A DNA stretch of 64,000 nt, taken from assembly GCF_014692525.1 (NCBI RefSeq), contig NZ_JACNYL010000001.1, forward strand, positions 992,001-1,056,000, given 5' to 3'. Positions 8,855 to 17,685 of this stretch are shown here, one piece after another; the stretch's first letter is position 1; each line of letters begins with the position of its first letter. The position numbers and the translations under genes are program-made. Under the pieces are notes generated by a model, which was not told the origin of the DNA, did not search any database, and was given only the letters and a program-made list of their open reading frames with translations. The DNA comes from Sphingobacterium chuzhouense. GTDB taxonomy: Bacteria > Bacteroidota > Bacteroidia > Sphingobacteriales > Sphingobacteriaceae.

Positions 8855-9880
8855 ATGAGTACAGGAAAGAAAGAAACCGAAATCATCCACATCGACGTCG
8901 GGAAATCTACACCCATTTACAGGCAAATTGTGGAATCTATCCAACAAGCAATTGCCAGCGGAATCTTACGAGAGGACGACCCACTTCCATCGGTCAACGC
9001 CACGGCCGCCCAGTTCTCCATTGCCCGGGGTTCTATATTTAAGGCTTACAACGAACTTCGTTCTGCCGGAACGATTGATTCCATTCCCGGCAAAGGTTAC
9101 TTTGTTATCAATACCCGTGAAAGCAAGAAAAAGCATATTTTTCTATTGATGAGTACCTATAATTCTTATCGGGAAGTTTTTTATAATGCTTTTATCCGCA
9201 CGCTGAAAAACAAGGCTTCTGTCGATATGTATTTCCACCACCATAACATTGGGGTTTTCGAGACGTTGATCCAGAACCATTCATCGCATTACAATACCTT
9301 TGTGATTATGCCCGAAATCCACAAAAAAACGGATGAAATATTGAAAAAGCTTGATCAACGGAATCTATTTATATTAGACACAGGTTTAACAGAATTCGGT
9401 AAGAATAGTGCAGGTGTGTGCCAAAACTACCGCAGAGACATCTACGATTTTTTGGAGTCTGTTAGGGGACGCTTAGCGACTTACAAAAGGGTTGTGCTAT
9501 TATTTTCCAGCAATATGCGCAACTATGATGTAATAACAGGGTTCAAGGCCTTTTTTCGTACCCACAAACAATTTGAATCAAAAGTCTTTCGAAAGACAGA
9601 CGCTTTCACTCCCTCTTTGGGCGATCTGTGTATTGTCATGGACGACAACGACTTGGTAAAGATTATCCTGAGTAGCAAAGAAAACGGATGGGTATTGGGA
9701 AAGGACCTGGGCATTATCTCTTACAATGAAACACCACTAAAAAGTGTAATAGGAGACGGTGTAACGACCATTAGCCCGGATTTTGAACAAATGGGGATTA
9801 CTATGGCAGAATTGATATTAAGCAATCGACGGAAACTCATCGAAAATCCATTTCTTATGCTTGATAGGGAATCGTTTTGA
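8855..9880 (+). CDS. GntR-family transcriptional regulator with periplasmic-binding-like sensor domain
   Basis: A 341-residue regulator. Residues about 10-80 form the GntR winged helix (STPIYRQIVESIQQAIASG, then LPSVNATAAQFSIARGSIFKAYNEL and GKGYFV). The rest resembles a LacI/periplasmic-binding-protein ligand domain (KKHIFLLMSTYN, VVLLFSSN, GIISYNETP, TTISPDFEQMGITMAEL). This architecture is used in Bacteroidota for sugar-responsive control of nearby PULs. It probably binds the region upstream of the 3786 susC gene (inference from position). It is separated from hemW by only 10 nt and may be co-transcribed with it. Confidence 0.88.
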   Translation: MSTGKKETEIIHIDVGKSTPIYRQIVESIQQAIASGILREDDPLPSVNATAAQFSIARGSIFKAYNELRSAGTIDSIPGKGYFVINTRESKKKHIFLLMSTYNSYREVFYNAFIRTLKNKASVDMYFHHHNIGVFETLIQNHSSHYNTFVIMPEIHKKTDEILKKLDQRNLFILDTGLTEFGKNSAGVCQNYRRDIYDFLESVRGRLATYKRVVLLFSSNMRNYDVITGFKAFFRTHKQFESKVFRKTDAFTPSLGDLCIVMDDNDLVKIILSSKENGWVLGKDLGIISYNETPLKSVIGDGVTTISPDFEQMGITMAELILSNRRKLIENPFLMLDRESF

Positions 9881-9890
9881 TATTTACAGC

Positions 9891-11018
9891 ATGATCTACT
9901 TTCATATCCCGTTCTGTAAACAAGCCTGTCATTATTGTGACTTCCACTTCAGCACGTCGTTGAAATATAAAGAAGAGTTGCTGCAAGCTCTACAAAAGGA
10001 AGTAGCGTTACGTTCGCATTATCTGGCGGACAAGACCATACAATCCATTTATTTTGGTGGCGGCACCCCTTCTTTGCTAACAGCAGAAGAAATCCAACGT
10101 CTTATAGACCGGGTTGCAGCACACTTTGAGATCGCTAACGACGCTGAAATCACTTTGGAGGCGAACCCCGACGATCTGGATAAAGCAAAAGTACAAGCGC
10201 TCCGACACACCTACATTAACCGTTTTAGCATCGGCATACAATCTTTCTATGAAGAAGATTTACGTTGGATGAATAGGGCACACAATGCGTCAGAAGCCGA
10301 GTCATCTATTAAACGGGTGCAGGATGTGGGTTTTGAAAATATCACCGCCGATCTTATCTATGGCTATCCCTTACTGACAAATGCCAAATGGAGATCCAAC
10401 ATGGAAAAGCTGTTGGCATTTGATATCCCGCATATCTCTTCGTATGCAATGACCGTAGAACAGAAAACGGCTCTCTCGCATTTCATCCGTAGTGGAAAAA
10501 CGCCTCCCATGCAGGAACCGCAAAGTGCCGAACAAATGAATATGCTTATAGAGACCTTAACTCAAAATGGATTTGCACATTATGAAATATCGAACTTTGC
10601 TAAAAACGGACAATACGCCAAACATAATACCGCGTATTGGCAAGGCAAACATTATCTTGGCATCGGCCCATCAGCACATTCGTTTGATGGAAAATCGAGA
10701 AGTTGGAACGTCGCGAACAATGCACACTACATCGAAGGTATAACAACAGAAAAACCAGCTTATGAAACAGAGAACCTATCTCGTGAAGATCAATTTAATG
10801 AGTATGTCATGACTTCCTTGCGAACGATGTGGGGCATTGACCTGGAGAAAATAATGCTTGTCTTTGGTGCGGACACCAAGCAACATCTGCTGTCGAATAT
10901 TCAGCCTTTTATCGCCCAACAAAAAATCGAATTGGTGGATGAACGCTACCTTACATTGACGATGAAAGGAAAACTACTTGCTGATTATATTGCGTCAGAG
11001 TTGTTTTTGATTCATTGA
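9891..11018 (+). CDS. hemW: Radical SAM heme chaperone HemW (HemN-like)
   Basis: The ATG at 9891 is chosen because the radical-SAM motif starts right after it: Cys9-X3-Cys13-X2-Cys16 in FCKQACHYCDF. An in-frame TTG at 9861 would overlap the upstream gene and is not needed. Further family motifs are YFGGGTPSLL, EANPD, FSIGIQSFYEEDL and HYEISNFAKNGQ with KHNTAYWQGKHYLGIGPSAHS. The product is 375 residues, normal for HemW. HemW proteins bind heme and a 4Fe-4S cluster and help insert heme into respiratory enzymes; many are annotated as coproporphyrinogen III oxidase. It converges with waaA, the two coding ends overlapping by 7 bp. Confidence 0.93.
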   Translation: MIYFHIPFCKQACHYCDFHFSTSLKYKEELLQALQKEVALRSHYLADKTIQSIYFGGGTPSLLTAEEIQRLIDRVAAHFEIANDAEITLEANPDDLDKAKVQALRHTYINRFSIGIQSFYEEDLRWMNRAHNASEAESSIKRVQDVGFENITADLIYGYPLLTNAKWRSNMEKLLAFDIPHISSYAMTVEQKTALSHFIRSGKTPPMQEPQSAEQMNMLIETLTQNGFAHYEISNFAKNGQYAKHNTAYWQGKHYLGIGPSAHSFDGKSRSWNVANNAHYIEGITTEKPAYETENLSREDQFNEYVMTSLRTMWGIDLEKIMLVFGADTKQHLLSNIQPFIAQQKIELVDERYLTLTMKGKLLADYIASELFLIH

Positions 11019-12268
11019 TCAGCCCCCACTAGCCCTTCCGTCTCCAAATACTTCATGATAATCTGTGTAGCTCCTGCTTTTTCTTGTACATACTTTTGTG
11101 CATTTCCACCGGCTATAGTTCTCTTCTCTTTATTAGACAGCGCTTGCACAATACGCTGCAGTTCTTTCGCATTTCCCACACTAAAACCGCTTCCAACCGA
11201 TATAAGATCCACTGCTTCCTGGAAGCGCACATAATTAGGTCCGAAGATAACGGGGATACCATAAGTTGCTGCTTCCAATGTATTATGGATTCCGACACCA
11301 AAACCTCCTCCTATATAGGCGAGCTCGCCATAACCATATAGCGATGAGAGCATGCCTATATTGTCAATAATCAACACCGAAGCCTTTTCTACACCAACTG
11401 TCGGGTATTCGGCAAAACGAGAGAAAAACAAAGCATCGGGAAACAGCTTTTCAATCTCCCTTAAATGGGCTTCGTGTATCTCATGCGGAGCGAGCACCAT
11501 TTTCCAATCCTTTTGGACAGCCAATAATTCCATCAATAACTGCTCGTCAGGCGTCCATGTGCTTCCCGCCACCAATACTTGTGCGTGTCCTGCCAGGAAC
11601 TGATCTACCTCGGGTATGGCACGACGTTGCCTAGGCAATTCCACTACCCTATCGAATCGGGTATCCCCCGCAAGTCCGGCTTGTCTGATACGAATAGCCC
11701 TCAACCATAGCACGGAATCTGTATTCTGGGCAAAGAAAAAAGTAACGTGCTTCAAAATCTTACGAAAGAACCCGCCATACCATTTAAAAAACACTTGCTC
11801 TTCCCGAAAAATAGCGGAGATAACGAATAAAGGGATATGACGCTTTTTAAGCTCTCGAAAATAATGGTACCAGTATTCATATTTTGTAAAAACAGCAAAT
11901 TTAGGTTGTACAATATCCAAAAACTTTCGGGCATGAGCCGCCGTATCCGTAGGTAGATAAAACACATAATCTGCTAAAGGTGTATTTTTTTGTATTTCAT
12001 ATCCCGATGGTGAAAAAAAAGTAATCACTATTTTTTCTTCTGGATATTTTTTTTTGATGGCTTCCATTACAGATCTTCCTTGTTCAAATTCGCCCAACGA
12101 AGCAAAATGGAACCATATCGGTTTAGTGTCCTTTTCAATCGTTTGTCCGATGCGGTCGAACAGCCTTTTATGCCCTTTCACCCACAATCTGGCTTTCTTA
12201 TGAAATGGCGAGAGCAAGCGTAACAGTATGGTGTAAAGGCCTATTCCTATGTCGTAGAGAAGACGCAT
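11012..12268 (-). CDS. waaA: 3-deoxy-D-manno-octulosonic acid transferase (Kdo transferase)
   Basis: A 418-residue GT30-family enzyme that moves Kdo from CMP-Kdo to lipid A precursor at the inner face of the cytoplasmic membrane. Seen in sequence: an N-terminal hydrophobic anchor (YDIGIGLYTILLRLLSP), the WFHFASLGEFEQGRSVMEAI motif with the conserved glutamate, the central ATFSPSGYE-like FFSPSGYEI, VFTKYEYWYHY, VAGSTWTPDE, APHEIHEAH, and a C-terminal GGGFGVGIHNTLEAA nucleotide-binding loop. Length is typical. The start overlaps nothing; the divergent UDP-xylose synthase-like gene begins 62 nt away. CAAAGATA at 12296-12303 reads TATCTTTG on the minus strand and could be its -7 element. Confidence 0.95.
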   Translation of the reverse strand: MRLLYDIGIGLYTILLRLLSPFHKKARLWVKGHKRLFDRIGQTIEKDTKPIWFHFASLGEFEQGRSVMEAIKKKYPEEKIVITFFSPSGYEIQKNTPLADYVFYLPTDTAAHARKFLDIVQPKFAVFTKYEYWYHYFRELKKRHIPLFVISAIFREEQVFFKWYGGFFRKILKHVTFFFAQNTDSVLWLRAIRIRQAGLAGDTRFDRVVELPRQRRAIPEVDQFLAGHAQVLVAGSTWTPDEQLLMELLAVQKDWKMVLAPHEIHEAHLREIEKLFPDALFFSRFAEYPTVGVEKASVLIIDNIGMLSSLYGYGELAYIGGGFGVGIHNTLEAATYGIPVIFGPNYVRFQEAVDLISVGSGFSVGNAKELQRIVQALSNKEKRTIAGGNAQKYVQEKAGATQIIMKYLETEGLVGADQ

Positions 12269-12330
12269 GTTGATAAAATATGCTTATATTCGTCTCAAAG
12301 ATATTAAAACTTTATTCATTATAATGGTTC

Positions 12331-13326
12331 GTGGATAAACAGAAGAAGAAACGTATACTCATAACGGGTGCAGCGGGTTTTTTGGGCTCGCATCTATGTG
12401 ATCGCTTTATTGCCGAAGACTTTCATGTCATTGGTATGGACAATATGATTACAGGTGATCTCCGCAATATAGAACATCTATTCAAGTTGCCCAATTTTGA
12501 GTTTTACCATCATGACGTTTCTAAATTTGTACATGTTCCCGGACAATTAGATTATATCCTACACTTTGCATCTCCGGCAAGTCCGGTGGATTATTTACGT
12601 ATTCCTATCCAGACTTTAAAGGTAGGTTCGTTAGGCACCCACAATCTTTTAGGATTAGCCAAGAGCAAACGTGCCCGTATTTTGGTTGCTTCGACCTCGG
12701 AGGTGTATGGAGATCCAGTAGTTTCACCACAATCGGAAGAATACTGGGGGAACGTCAATCCCGTAGGACCTCGGGGCGTATATGATGAAGCGAAGCGCTT
12801 TCAGGAAGCGATGACGATGGCTTATCACAATTTTCATGGTCTAGACACACGTATCGTCCGAATTTTTAATACGTATGGCCCCCGCATGCGCCTAAATGAT
12901 GGACGCGCATTACCGACTTTTATCGCGCAAGCCTTACGGGGTGAAGACCTCACCGTTTTTGGAGATGGGAATCAGACGCGTTCTTTTTGCTACGTGTCAG
13001 ACCAAATTGAAGGCATATTCCGGCTATTGCTCTCGGATTACGCACAACCCATGAACATTGGAAATCCGGATGAACTTACCATAAACGATATGGCAAACGA
13101 AATCATCAGCTTAACAGGAAACCAATCTAAAATCCTTTATGTACCGTTGCCGATAGATGATCCGAAGCAGCGGCGTCCGGATATTCGTAAAGCAAATCAG
13201 ATTTTGAGCTGGCTTCCCGCAGTAAATCGTAAAGAAGGTCTGCTTCAGACTATAAATTACTATAAGCAATTGCCTCCGGAAGAGTTAAAACAAAAAAAAT
13301 TTACATATTATAATCAAGAACAATGA
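12331..13326 (+). CDS. UDP-glucuronate decarboxylase (UDP-xylose synthase)-like SDR enzyme
   Basis: A 331-residue extended short-chain dehydrogenase with NAD-binding GAAGFLG (residues 13-19) and catalytic Tyr151/Lys155 (YDEAK). [24 protein letters not shown] and TRSFCYVSD are typical of UDP-glucuronate decarboxylases, which convert UDP-glucuronate to UDP-xylose for surface glycans. The start is GTG at 12331: an in-frame stop lies just upstream and the ATG at 12324 is in another frame. Its stop overlaps the galE start (ATGA), so the two are translationally coupled. A role in biosynthesis, not xylan breakdown, is expected. A related dTDP- or UDP-sugar epimerase remains possible. Confidence 0.88.
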   Translation: MDKQKKKRILITGAAGFLGSHLCDRFIAEDFHVIGMDNMITGDLRNIEHLFKLPNFEFYHHDVSKFVHVPGQLDYILHFASPASPVDYLRIPIQTLKVGSLGTHNLLGLAKSKRARILVASTSEVYGDPVVSPQSEEYWGNVNPVGPRGVYDEAKRFQEAMTMAYHNFHGLDTRIVRIFNTYGPRMRLNDGRALPTFIAQALRGEDLTVFGDGNQTRSFCYVSDQIEGIFRLLLSDYAQPMNIGNPDELTINDMANEIISLTGNQSKILYVPLPIDDPKQRRPDIRKANQILSWLPAVNRKEGLLQTINYYKQLPPEELKQKKFTYYNQEQ

Positions 13327-14351
13327 GCAAAATCTTAGTAACTGGCGGAACCGGTTATATTGGTTCCCACACGGTAGTAGAATTACACAATGCTGGTTAT
13401 ACACCGGTTATTATTGACAACTTATCTAACTCGAATATCCAAATTTTGGATCAGATAGAGAAGATTATTGGTGTCCGACCGGAGTTCCATCAGTTTGATT
13501 TATGTGATGACACTAAAGTAAAAAGCTTTGTTCAAGAAAACCCAGATATTACAGGCATTATTCATTTTGCGGCCTCTAAAGCCGTTGGAGAATCGGTACA
13601 GAAACCGCTCAAATATTACCACAACAACTTCTTCTCGTTGATCAATCTCTTGAATGCCTATCAAGGTAAGAACATCAACTTTGTATTTTCTTCCAGCTGT
13701 ACGGTTTATGGTGAACCGGATATCTTACCGGTAACCGAATCCGCTCCAGTGAAAAAAGCAGCTTCACCTTATGGCAATACAAAGCAAATTGCCGAGGAAA
13801 TATTGGAAGAAACGGCAGGCGCTTATGATAATTATAATATTATTGCATTGCGCTATTTCAATCCAGTTGGGGCGCATACATCGGCATTGATCGGCGAACT
13901 TCCCATTGGTGTTCCACAGAATCTCCTGCCTTTCATTACACAGACAGCGATCGGCAAACGGGAAAAATTAACTGTATTCGGCGGCGACTACGACACACCT
14001 GACGGTTCTTGTGTTCGCGATTATATCCATGTAGTGGATTTAGCAAAAGCGCACGTAGCTGCCATCCGTTTATTGGAAAAAGGAAATCCTAACGGTAACT
14101 ACGATGTATTCAATGTGGGCACTGGAAATGGCTATTCTGTATTGGAAGCTATTGCAGCTTTTGAAAAAGCGTCGGGACAGAAGCTTAACTACGTCGTAGG
14201 CCCTCGCCGCGAAGGAGATATCATTAAAGTTTGGGGAGATGTGACAAAGTCCGCTAACCAATTAGGTTGGAAAGCTGAGTTGGGTATTGACGAGATGATG
14301 GCATCGGCATGGGCATGGGAAAAGTACTTACAGGAGAGTCCGATTGGATAG
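13323..14351 (+). CDS. galE: UDP-glucose 4-epimerase
   Basis: A 342-residue SDR enzyme interconverting UDP-glucose and UDP-galactose. It shows the NAD motif GGTGYIG (residues 8-14), [21 protein letters not shown], catalytic Tyr150/Lys154 (YGNTK), RYFNPVGAH and [13 protein letters not shown], all characteristic of GalE. The ATG overlaps the preceding stop by four bases. It is 41 kb from galT-galK, so its transcription is tied to nucleotide-sugar biosynthesis here rather than to galactose catabolism. Confidence 0.95.
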   Translation: MSKILVTGGTGYIGSHTVVELHNAGYTPVIIDNLSNSNIQILDQIEKIIGVRPEFHQFDLCDDTKVKSFVQENPDITGIIHFAASKAVGESVQKPLKYYHNNFFSLINLLNAYQGKNINFVFSSSCTVYGEPDILPVTESAPVKKAASPYGNTKQIAEEILEETAGAYDNYNIIALRYFNPVGAHTSALIGELPIGVPQNLLPFITQTAIGKREKLTVFGGDYDTPDGSCVRDYIHVVDLAKAHVAAIRLLEKGNPNGNYDVFNVGTGNGYSVLEAIAAFEKASGQKLNYVVGPRREGDIIKVWGDVTKSANQLGWKAELGIDEMMASAWAWEKYLQESPIG

Positions 14352-14364
14352 TAGCTCCCCGATA

Positions 14365-14415
14365 ATAGCAGTTGCTATTTATTTTGTATTAACTGCTATA
14401 TTTAAATTAGCAACT
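14365..14415 (+). repeat. Overlapping alternative inverted repeats downstream of galE
   Basis: ATAGCAGTT (14365-14373) can pair with AACTGCTAT (14391-14399), while AGTTGCTA (14370-14377) can pair with TAGCAACT (14408-14415). The two pairings exclude each other. There is no proper T-run, so this is at best a weak terminator. The rest of 14352-14573 shows nothing recognisable. Confidence 0.3.
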
Positions 14416-14573
14416 CATATTCATAAAATAGCAATTGATAATCTGTCTTCTTGCAGAATTGTTATTATATTAAGGCGTTGTCTGAAGTTTGATCCTTGTG
14501 GTTGAAATGATTTCGATGTATCAACGATTGTAAAAGTAAAGAAATAACAATCGTACAATTTATAAAAGCAAGA

Positions 14574-14601
14574 AAGCCGAACAAAATAAAATGCTCGGCT
14601 T
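14574..14601. terminator. Probable terminator between galE and the convergent nuclease gene
   Basis: AAGCCGA (14574-14580) and TCGGCTT (14595-14601) form a 7-bp stem with a 14-nt loop and T-rich sequence on both strands. It lies 29 nt beyond the stop of the minus-strand gene ending at 14631. Confidence 0.5.
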
Positions 14602-14630
14602 CCTTTGTTATTAGCTTTTTTTAGCAAAGG

Positions 14631-15554
14631 CTATTTCAGTTTTTCGACTTGCTCAACAGTAAGTCCTAAATCTTCGGCTATATCTTCTACTGGAAGCCCC
14701 CTCTTCTTTAAATTCAACGCATATTTGAGTTTTTCCGTCTCGGCTTTCGCACGTTCTTCCAAACGACCTTTCTCCATTCCTTTTTCCATTCCTTTCTCCA
14801 TGCCTTCTCGAAGTCCCTCCTTAATTGCGGTAAGGCGGACACTTTCCGCATCCCGTTTGTTCTTTAGACTTGACTCGTATAATTTCATGTCCGATTCCTT
14901 TAAATTTGCTACCTTTCCGATATCAAATATAAGCCCAAATACCCGATTATCCAAAAATTTCGGCATTTCATCCAATTCCTCCATGTGTCTGAATATATAC
15001 AGCCACATATCCATATAGCTCTTGATATCAGTCTGTTTTTTGTTAAAATTCGGCAGTACTAGCATCTTGTAACCGAGCTTCTCGTAAAATACTGATCCGT
15101 AACGCTTATCGCACAATGCCACGTCATAATAATATTGATCAGAAACTGAGCCTTCCAGAACAAAATTCAATATTCCGATGAAATAAACTTCCGGCAACTC
15201 ATATGTATTGCCTTTGTGGCCACGCGGAACGAGCTTGTTGATCAGGCGGGAGGTATAATACACAGTCCGGTCCTTGAAAAATTCCTGTGACAACTGTTGC
15301 ATCTCGATAATGAAGTGGCTGCCGTCTTCGCTGGTACAATACAGATCGAAAACAACCTTGCGATCGGCCTCTTGCGGACCATTGTGCTCAGCAGCACGAT
15401 ATTCAAGATCTTTGATGACCTTCTCCCCTTCAAAAAGGCCGTTGAGAAAATTGATGAGATTTGGCTTTCCGCCATCCGGGCCGAAATATAGCTTCATACC
15501 GAAGTCGGTACACATATCTACATATTTACCCAAAAAATTTTTGTTCTTTTTCAT
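14631..15554 (-). CDS. Rpn-family / PD-(D/E)XK nuclease (transposase-like)
   Basis: About 307 residues from ATG 15554 (MKKNKNFLGKYVDMCTDFG); a longer reading from TTG 15602 adds 16 unlikely residues. The N-terminal part is a PD-(D/E)XK nuclease core of the Rpn/YhgA-like family found throughout Bacteroidota: FKxYFG-like MKLYFGPDG, LNGLFEGE, FDLYCTSEDG followed by HFIIEMQQ, the E-x-Q form of the catalytic motif, then RTVYYTSRLI. The C-terminus has KEGLREGMEKG-type repeats and a helix-turn-helix-like tail (LPVEDIAEDLGLTVEQVEKL). Family members promote RecA-independent recombination and some limit phage. It stands alone, flanked by hairpins. Specific role unknown. Confidence 0.85.
   Translation of the reverse strand: MKKNKNFLGKYVDMCTDFGMKLYFGPDGGKPNLINFLNGLFEGEKVIKDLEYRAAEHNGPQEADRKVVFDLYCTSEDGSHFIIEMQQLSQEFFKDRTVYYTSRLINKLVPRGHKGNTYELPEVYFIGILNFVLEGSVSDQYYYDVALCDKRYGSVFYEKLGYKMLVLPNFNKKQTDIKSYMDMWLYIFRHMEELDEMPKFLDNRVFGLIFDIGKVANLKESDMKLYESSLKNKRDAESVRLTAIKEGLREGMEKGMEKGMEKGRLEERAKAETEKLKYALNLKKRGLPVEDIAEDLGLTVEQVEKLK
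14768..14803 (-). repeat. Three in-frame 12-bp repeats coding for Gly-Met-Glu-Lys
   Basis: Three tandem 12-nt units inside the nuclease gene encode GMEKGMEKGMEK. Length-variable hydrophilic repeats before the C-terminal tail are common in this family and are prone to slippage. Confidence 0.65.
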
Positions 15555-15565
15555 AACACTTACAA

Positions 15566-15599
15566 TTGGATTCTGCTGTAAAGATAAAAAAGAATCCAA
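15566..15599. repeat. 9-bp perfect inverted repeat upstream of the nuclease start
   Basis: TTGGATTCT (15566-15574) and AGAATCCAA (15591-15599) are exact reverse complements with a 16-nt spacer, directly upstream of the ATG at 15554. It could be an operator or a leader hairpin. No matching copy was seen at the 3' end of the gene, so it is not supported as a transposon end. Confidence 0.4.
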
Positions 15600-15685
15600 C
15601 AAAAAAACTAAAAATATTAGCTTTTAATGCGTTAAGTGTAAACTCACACGGAAATGCGACATGATCTCAGATGTTCAGAGCAACA

Positions 15686-16102
15686 TCACTTCTTATAGGC
15701 CTCTCCGTAGTATTTTTTATTGAAACGTAAATTTGGTGCGAGCCAATACAATTGTATGACACGGGAATACCTAAAATTAAATCCAGCTAATATAACTGCT
15801 GTTAACAAACAAGCCGTCAAATAAAGCCAAGGCGACTCCGATCCTCCTGATAGTACTGACACCGCAATACAAACCGCCACAAACTGAGCGACACTCAACG
15901 CATAGCTAACAAACATAGCAACATAGAAAAATCCGGGTTCCATTTCAAACTTCAATCCGCAATGAGGACAGTTCTTATTCATTTTTTGTCCTTTCAGACG
16001 AAATACACTCCCTTCAAAAATTTTTCCCGTTCGACACCGTGGACATTTACATTGCGTGGCTGCTTTAAACTTGCTAATGGTATACGTATCGTTATTTTCC
16101 AT
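15686..16102 (-). CDS. DUF983 family zinc-ribbon membrane protein
   Basis: A 138-residue protein with two cysteine pairs, CPRC (with TGKIFEG following) and CPHCGLKF, typical of DUF983. Two transmembrane segments follow (FFYVAMFVSYALSVAQFVAVCIAV and WLYLTACLLTAVILAGF), with RVIQLYWLAPNLRF at the end. Function of the family is unknown; members lie in the inner membrane and may bind zinc. It follows the AraC-type regulator gene by 12 nt on the same strand, so the two are probably one transcript. Confidence 0.85.
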   Translation of the reverse strand: MENNDTYTISKFKAATQCKCPRCRTGKIFEGSVFRLKGQKMNKNCPHCGLKFEMEPGFFYVAMFVSYALSVAQFVAVCIAVSVLSGGSESPWLYLTACLLTAVILAGFNFRYSRVIQLYWLAPNLRFNKKYYGEAYKK

Positions 16103-16114
16103 TTATTATACTAT

Positions 16115-16969
16115 TTAAATATGTTGTTTTCTAAATTCTTCCGGCGTTAACCCTTCACCCTTTTTAAAGAATTTTGTAAAGTATGAATTGTCGTTGAAAT
16201 TGAGTTCGTAAGCAATCTCCGATATCGTATAATCCTTAATCACCAACAAACGTTTTGCCTCCAGTAGCACCCGGTTTCGGATGATCTCACCAGCAGACGA
16301 ACCTAACACTTCCTGGCACAGCGCATTGAGGTGATTCGGCGTGATATACAATAATGCGGCGTAATCTTTTGGCAATCGCAGTGATTTATAATTCACCTCT
16401 ATCAAATTTAAGAAGTTACGCAACAACGTATGATTGTATATATCGTCTGGTAATGTGGTCGGCATATCGCGTTGCTTTTCCAATAGATGAAAAATATACA
16501 ACAGCGAAATACGGGCAAAATCCACATCGCGTATATATGTTTGCAGACGCTGAAATGTATCTACAATCAATTCTCGTTCTGCGTCCTTCACCATAAATAC
16601 CTCATCCCTTACCAATCCCGAGAAAAAAGAAAACGATCCAATATAATCTGGGCGTAACAAAAAGGTTCTAAACAAATTCTTATCAAAGTTAACCACATAG
16701 CCATCCATCTCTCCTTCGAAAGACCACGTATGTATTTGACCAGGTGACATAAAATAAATCTGCCAAGGGACAATCTCAAATGTTTCAAAATCGATGGTAT
16801 GCCTCCCGCCCCCTTTTGTGAAGAGCAACAAATGGTAAAAATTATGGCGATGCGGAAAAACCAAGTTTTTATTTCGGGCTAAATATCCCGCTAAATCCTC
16901 TACCATAATACCTTGTTGGACATTTTCCGAAACGGTACATTGCTCTATGATAGGCACTTTTGAAACCAT
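16115..16969 (-). CDS. AraC-family transcriptional regulator with cupin sensor domain
   Basis: About 284 residues from ATG 16969 (a TTG two codons upstream is the only alternative). The N-terminal cupin-like domain contains PHRHNFYHLLLFTKG and WQIYFMSPGQIHTW. The C-terminal pair of helix-turn-helix motifs has LPKDYAALLYITPNHLNALC and ISEIAYELNFNDNSYFTKFF-KKGEGLTPEEFR. It is a small-molecule-responsive activator of unknown ligand. The only gene likely to share its transcript is the downstream DUF983 gene. Confidence 0.88.
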   Translation of the reverse strand: MVSKVPIIEQCTVSENVQQGIMVEDLAGYLARNKNLVFPHRHNFYHLLLFTKGGGRHTIDFETFEIVPWQIYFMSPGQIHTWSFEGEMDGYVVNFDKNLFRTFLLRPDYIGSFSFFSGLVRDEVFMVKDAERELIVDTFQRLQTYIRDVDFARISLLYIFHLLEKQRDMPTTLPDDIYNHTLLRNFLNLIEVNYKSLRLPKDYAALLYITPNHLNALCQEVLGSSAGEIIRNRVLLEAKRLLVIKDYTISEIAYELNFNDNSYFTKFFKKGEGLTPEEFRKQHI

Positions 16970-17087
16970 ACACAAAGATATGGTGATATTCCCACAAACA
17001 ATGGTATAATTACAGGTTTTAATGGTATTTTTTACTTAACGTAAGACAGAAGATTAAAGAGTTAAAAATTATTTTTAATTTCACATC

Positions 17088-17633
17088 ATGTCCTTACATA
17101 AGCAGCCCGAATTGAAGGAAGCCGTATTAAATCTTCCACAAAAGGAGAAAGATAAACTGCTTGTTCGTCTTGTCGGCAAAGACAAGATGTTGATGAAGCA
17201 GCTCCATTTTCAACTGTTGGAAGACCAAATCGATCTGGAAGATCGCATCGAGAAACTCAAAGAAAGATTAACCTTTCTCTTTGGAGAAGGCAGAAATTCT
17301 GTCAAGAATATTCCGGTATATAGCAACTACAAAGAGCTTCAAAGTCTTATCCGACAAGCCAGTGGAATAATCAATGAACACGAGAAAATCACAAAAGACA
17401 AATACAGCGAGACCGATTGCCGCATCTATATCTTAAACGAAGCTTTTCGGCGATTTCCACGCCTCTTTGAAAAATCGGCAGTACATAGTGCCTTCAAGCT
17501 GCATGATTATGTGAAAGCACGTATTAAAACGACCACCAATAAATTTGAGAAACTGCACGAGGACTTGCAGTTTGATTTACAAGAATCCATGGAGGAGATG
17601 ATAAGTTTTGCGATGGGGCATGGTTTGGCGTAA
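17088..17633 (+). CDS. Conserved hypothetical helical protein upstream of mfd
   Basis: 181 residues, not recognised as a named family. It is highly charged and mostly helical, with probable coiled-coil stretches at about 45-65 (LEDQIDLEDRIEKLKERL) and 140-170 (TTTNKFEKLHEDLQFDLQ). There is no signal peptide or membrane segment, so it should be cytosolic. It lies 52 nt upstream of mfd on the same strand, but TAAATTTG at 17656-17663 could be a separate -7 element for mfd. Confidence 0.7.
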   Translation: MSLHKQPELKEAVLNLPQKEKDKLLVRLVGKDKMLMKQLHFQLLEDQIDLEDRIEKLKERLTFLFGEGRNSVKNIPVYSNYKELQSLIRQASGIINEHEKITKDKYSETDCRIYILNEAFRRFPRLFEKSAVHSAFKLHDYVKARIKTTTNKFEKLHEDLQFDLQESMEEMISFAMGHGLA

Positions 17634-17685
17634 TGGAGGTAGGAGAAAATTTATGTAAATTTGCAAAAACAAGATTTGGCATTAC

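Noticed and set aside
9861..9890. TTG at 9861 as start of hemW
   Set aside because: It overlaps the GntR gene and adds residues foreign to HemW; the ATG at 9891 puts the cysteine motif at its normal place.
12331..13326. UDP-xylose synthase-like gene as part of xylan utilisation
   Set aside because: The enzyme makes UDP-xylose for biosynthesis, is coupled to galE, lies 10 kb from the PUL and has none of the shared elements.
14768..14803. Short tandem repeats as a CRISPR-like array
   Set aside because: Units are 12 bp, in frame, contiguous without spacers, and encode GMEK inside the nuclease gene.
15566..15599. Inverted repeat as a transposon end of the Rpn gene
   Set aside because: No partner repeat or target-site duplication was found at the other end of the gene.
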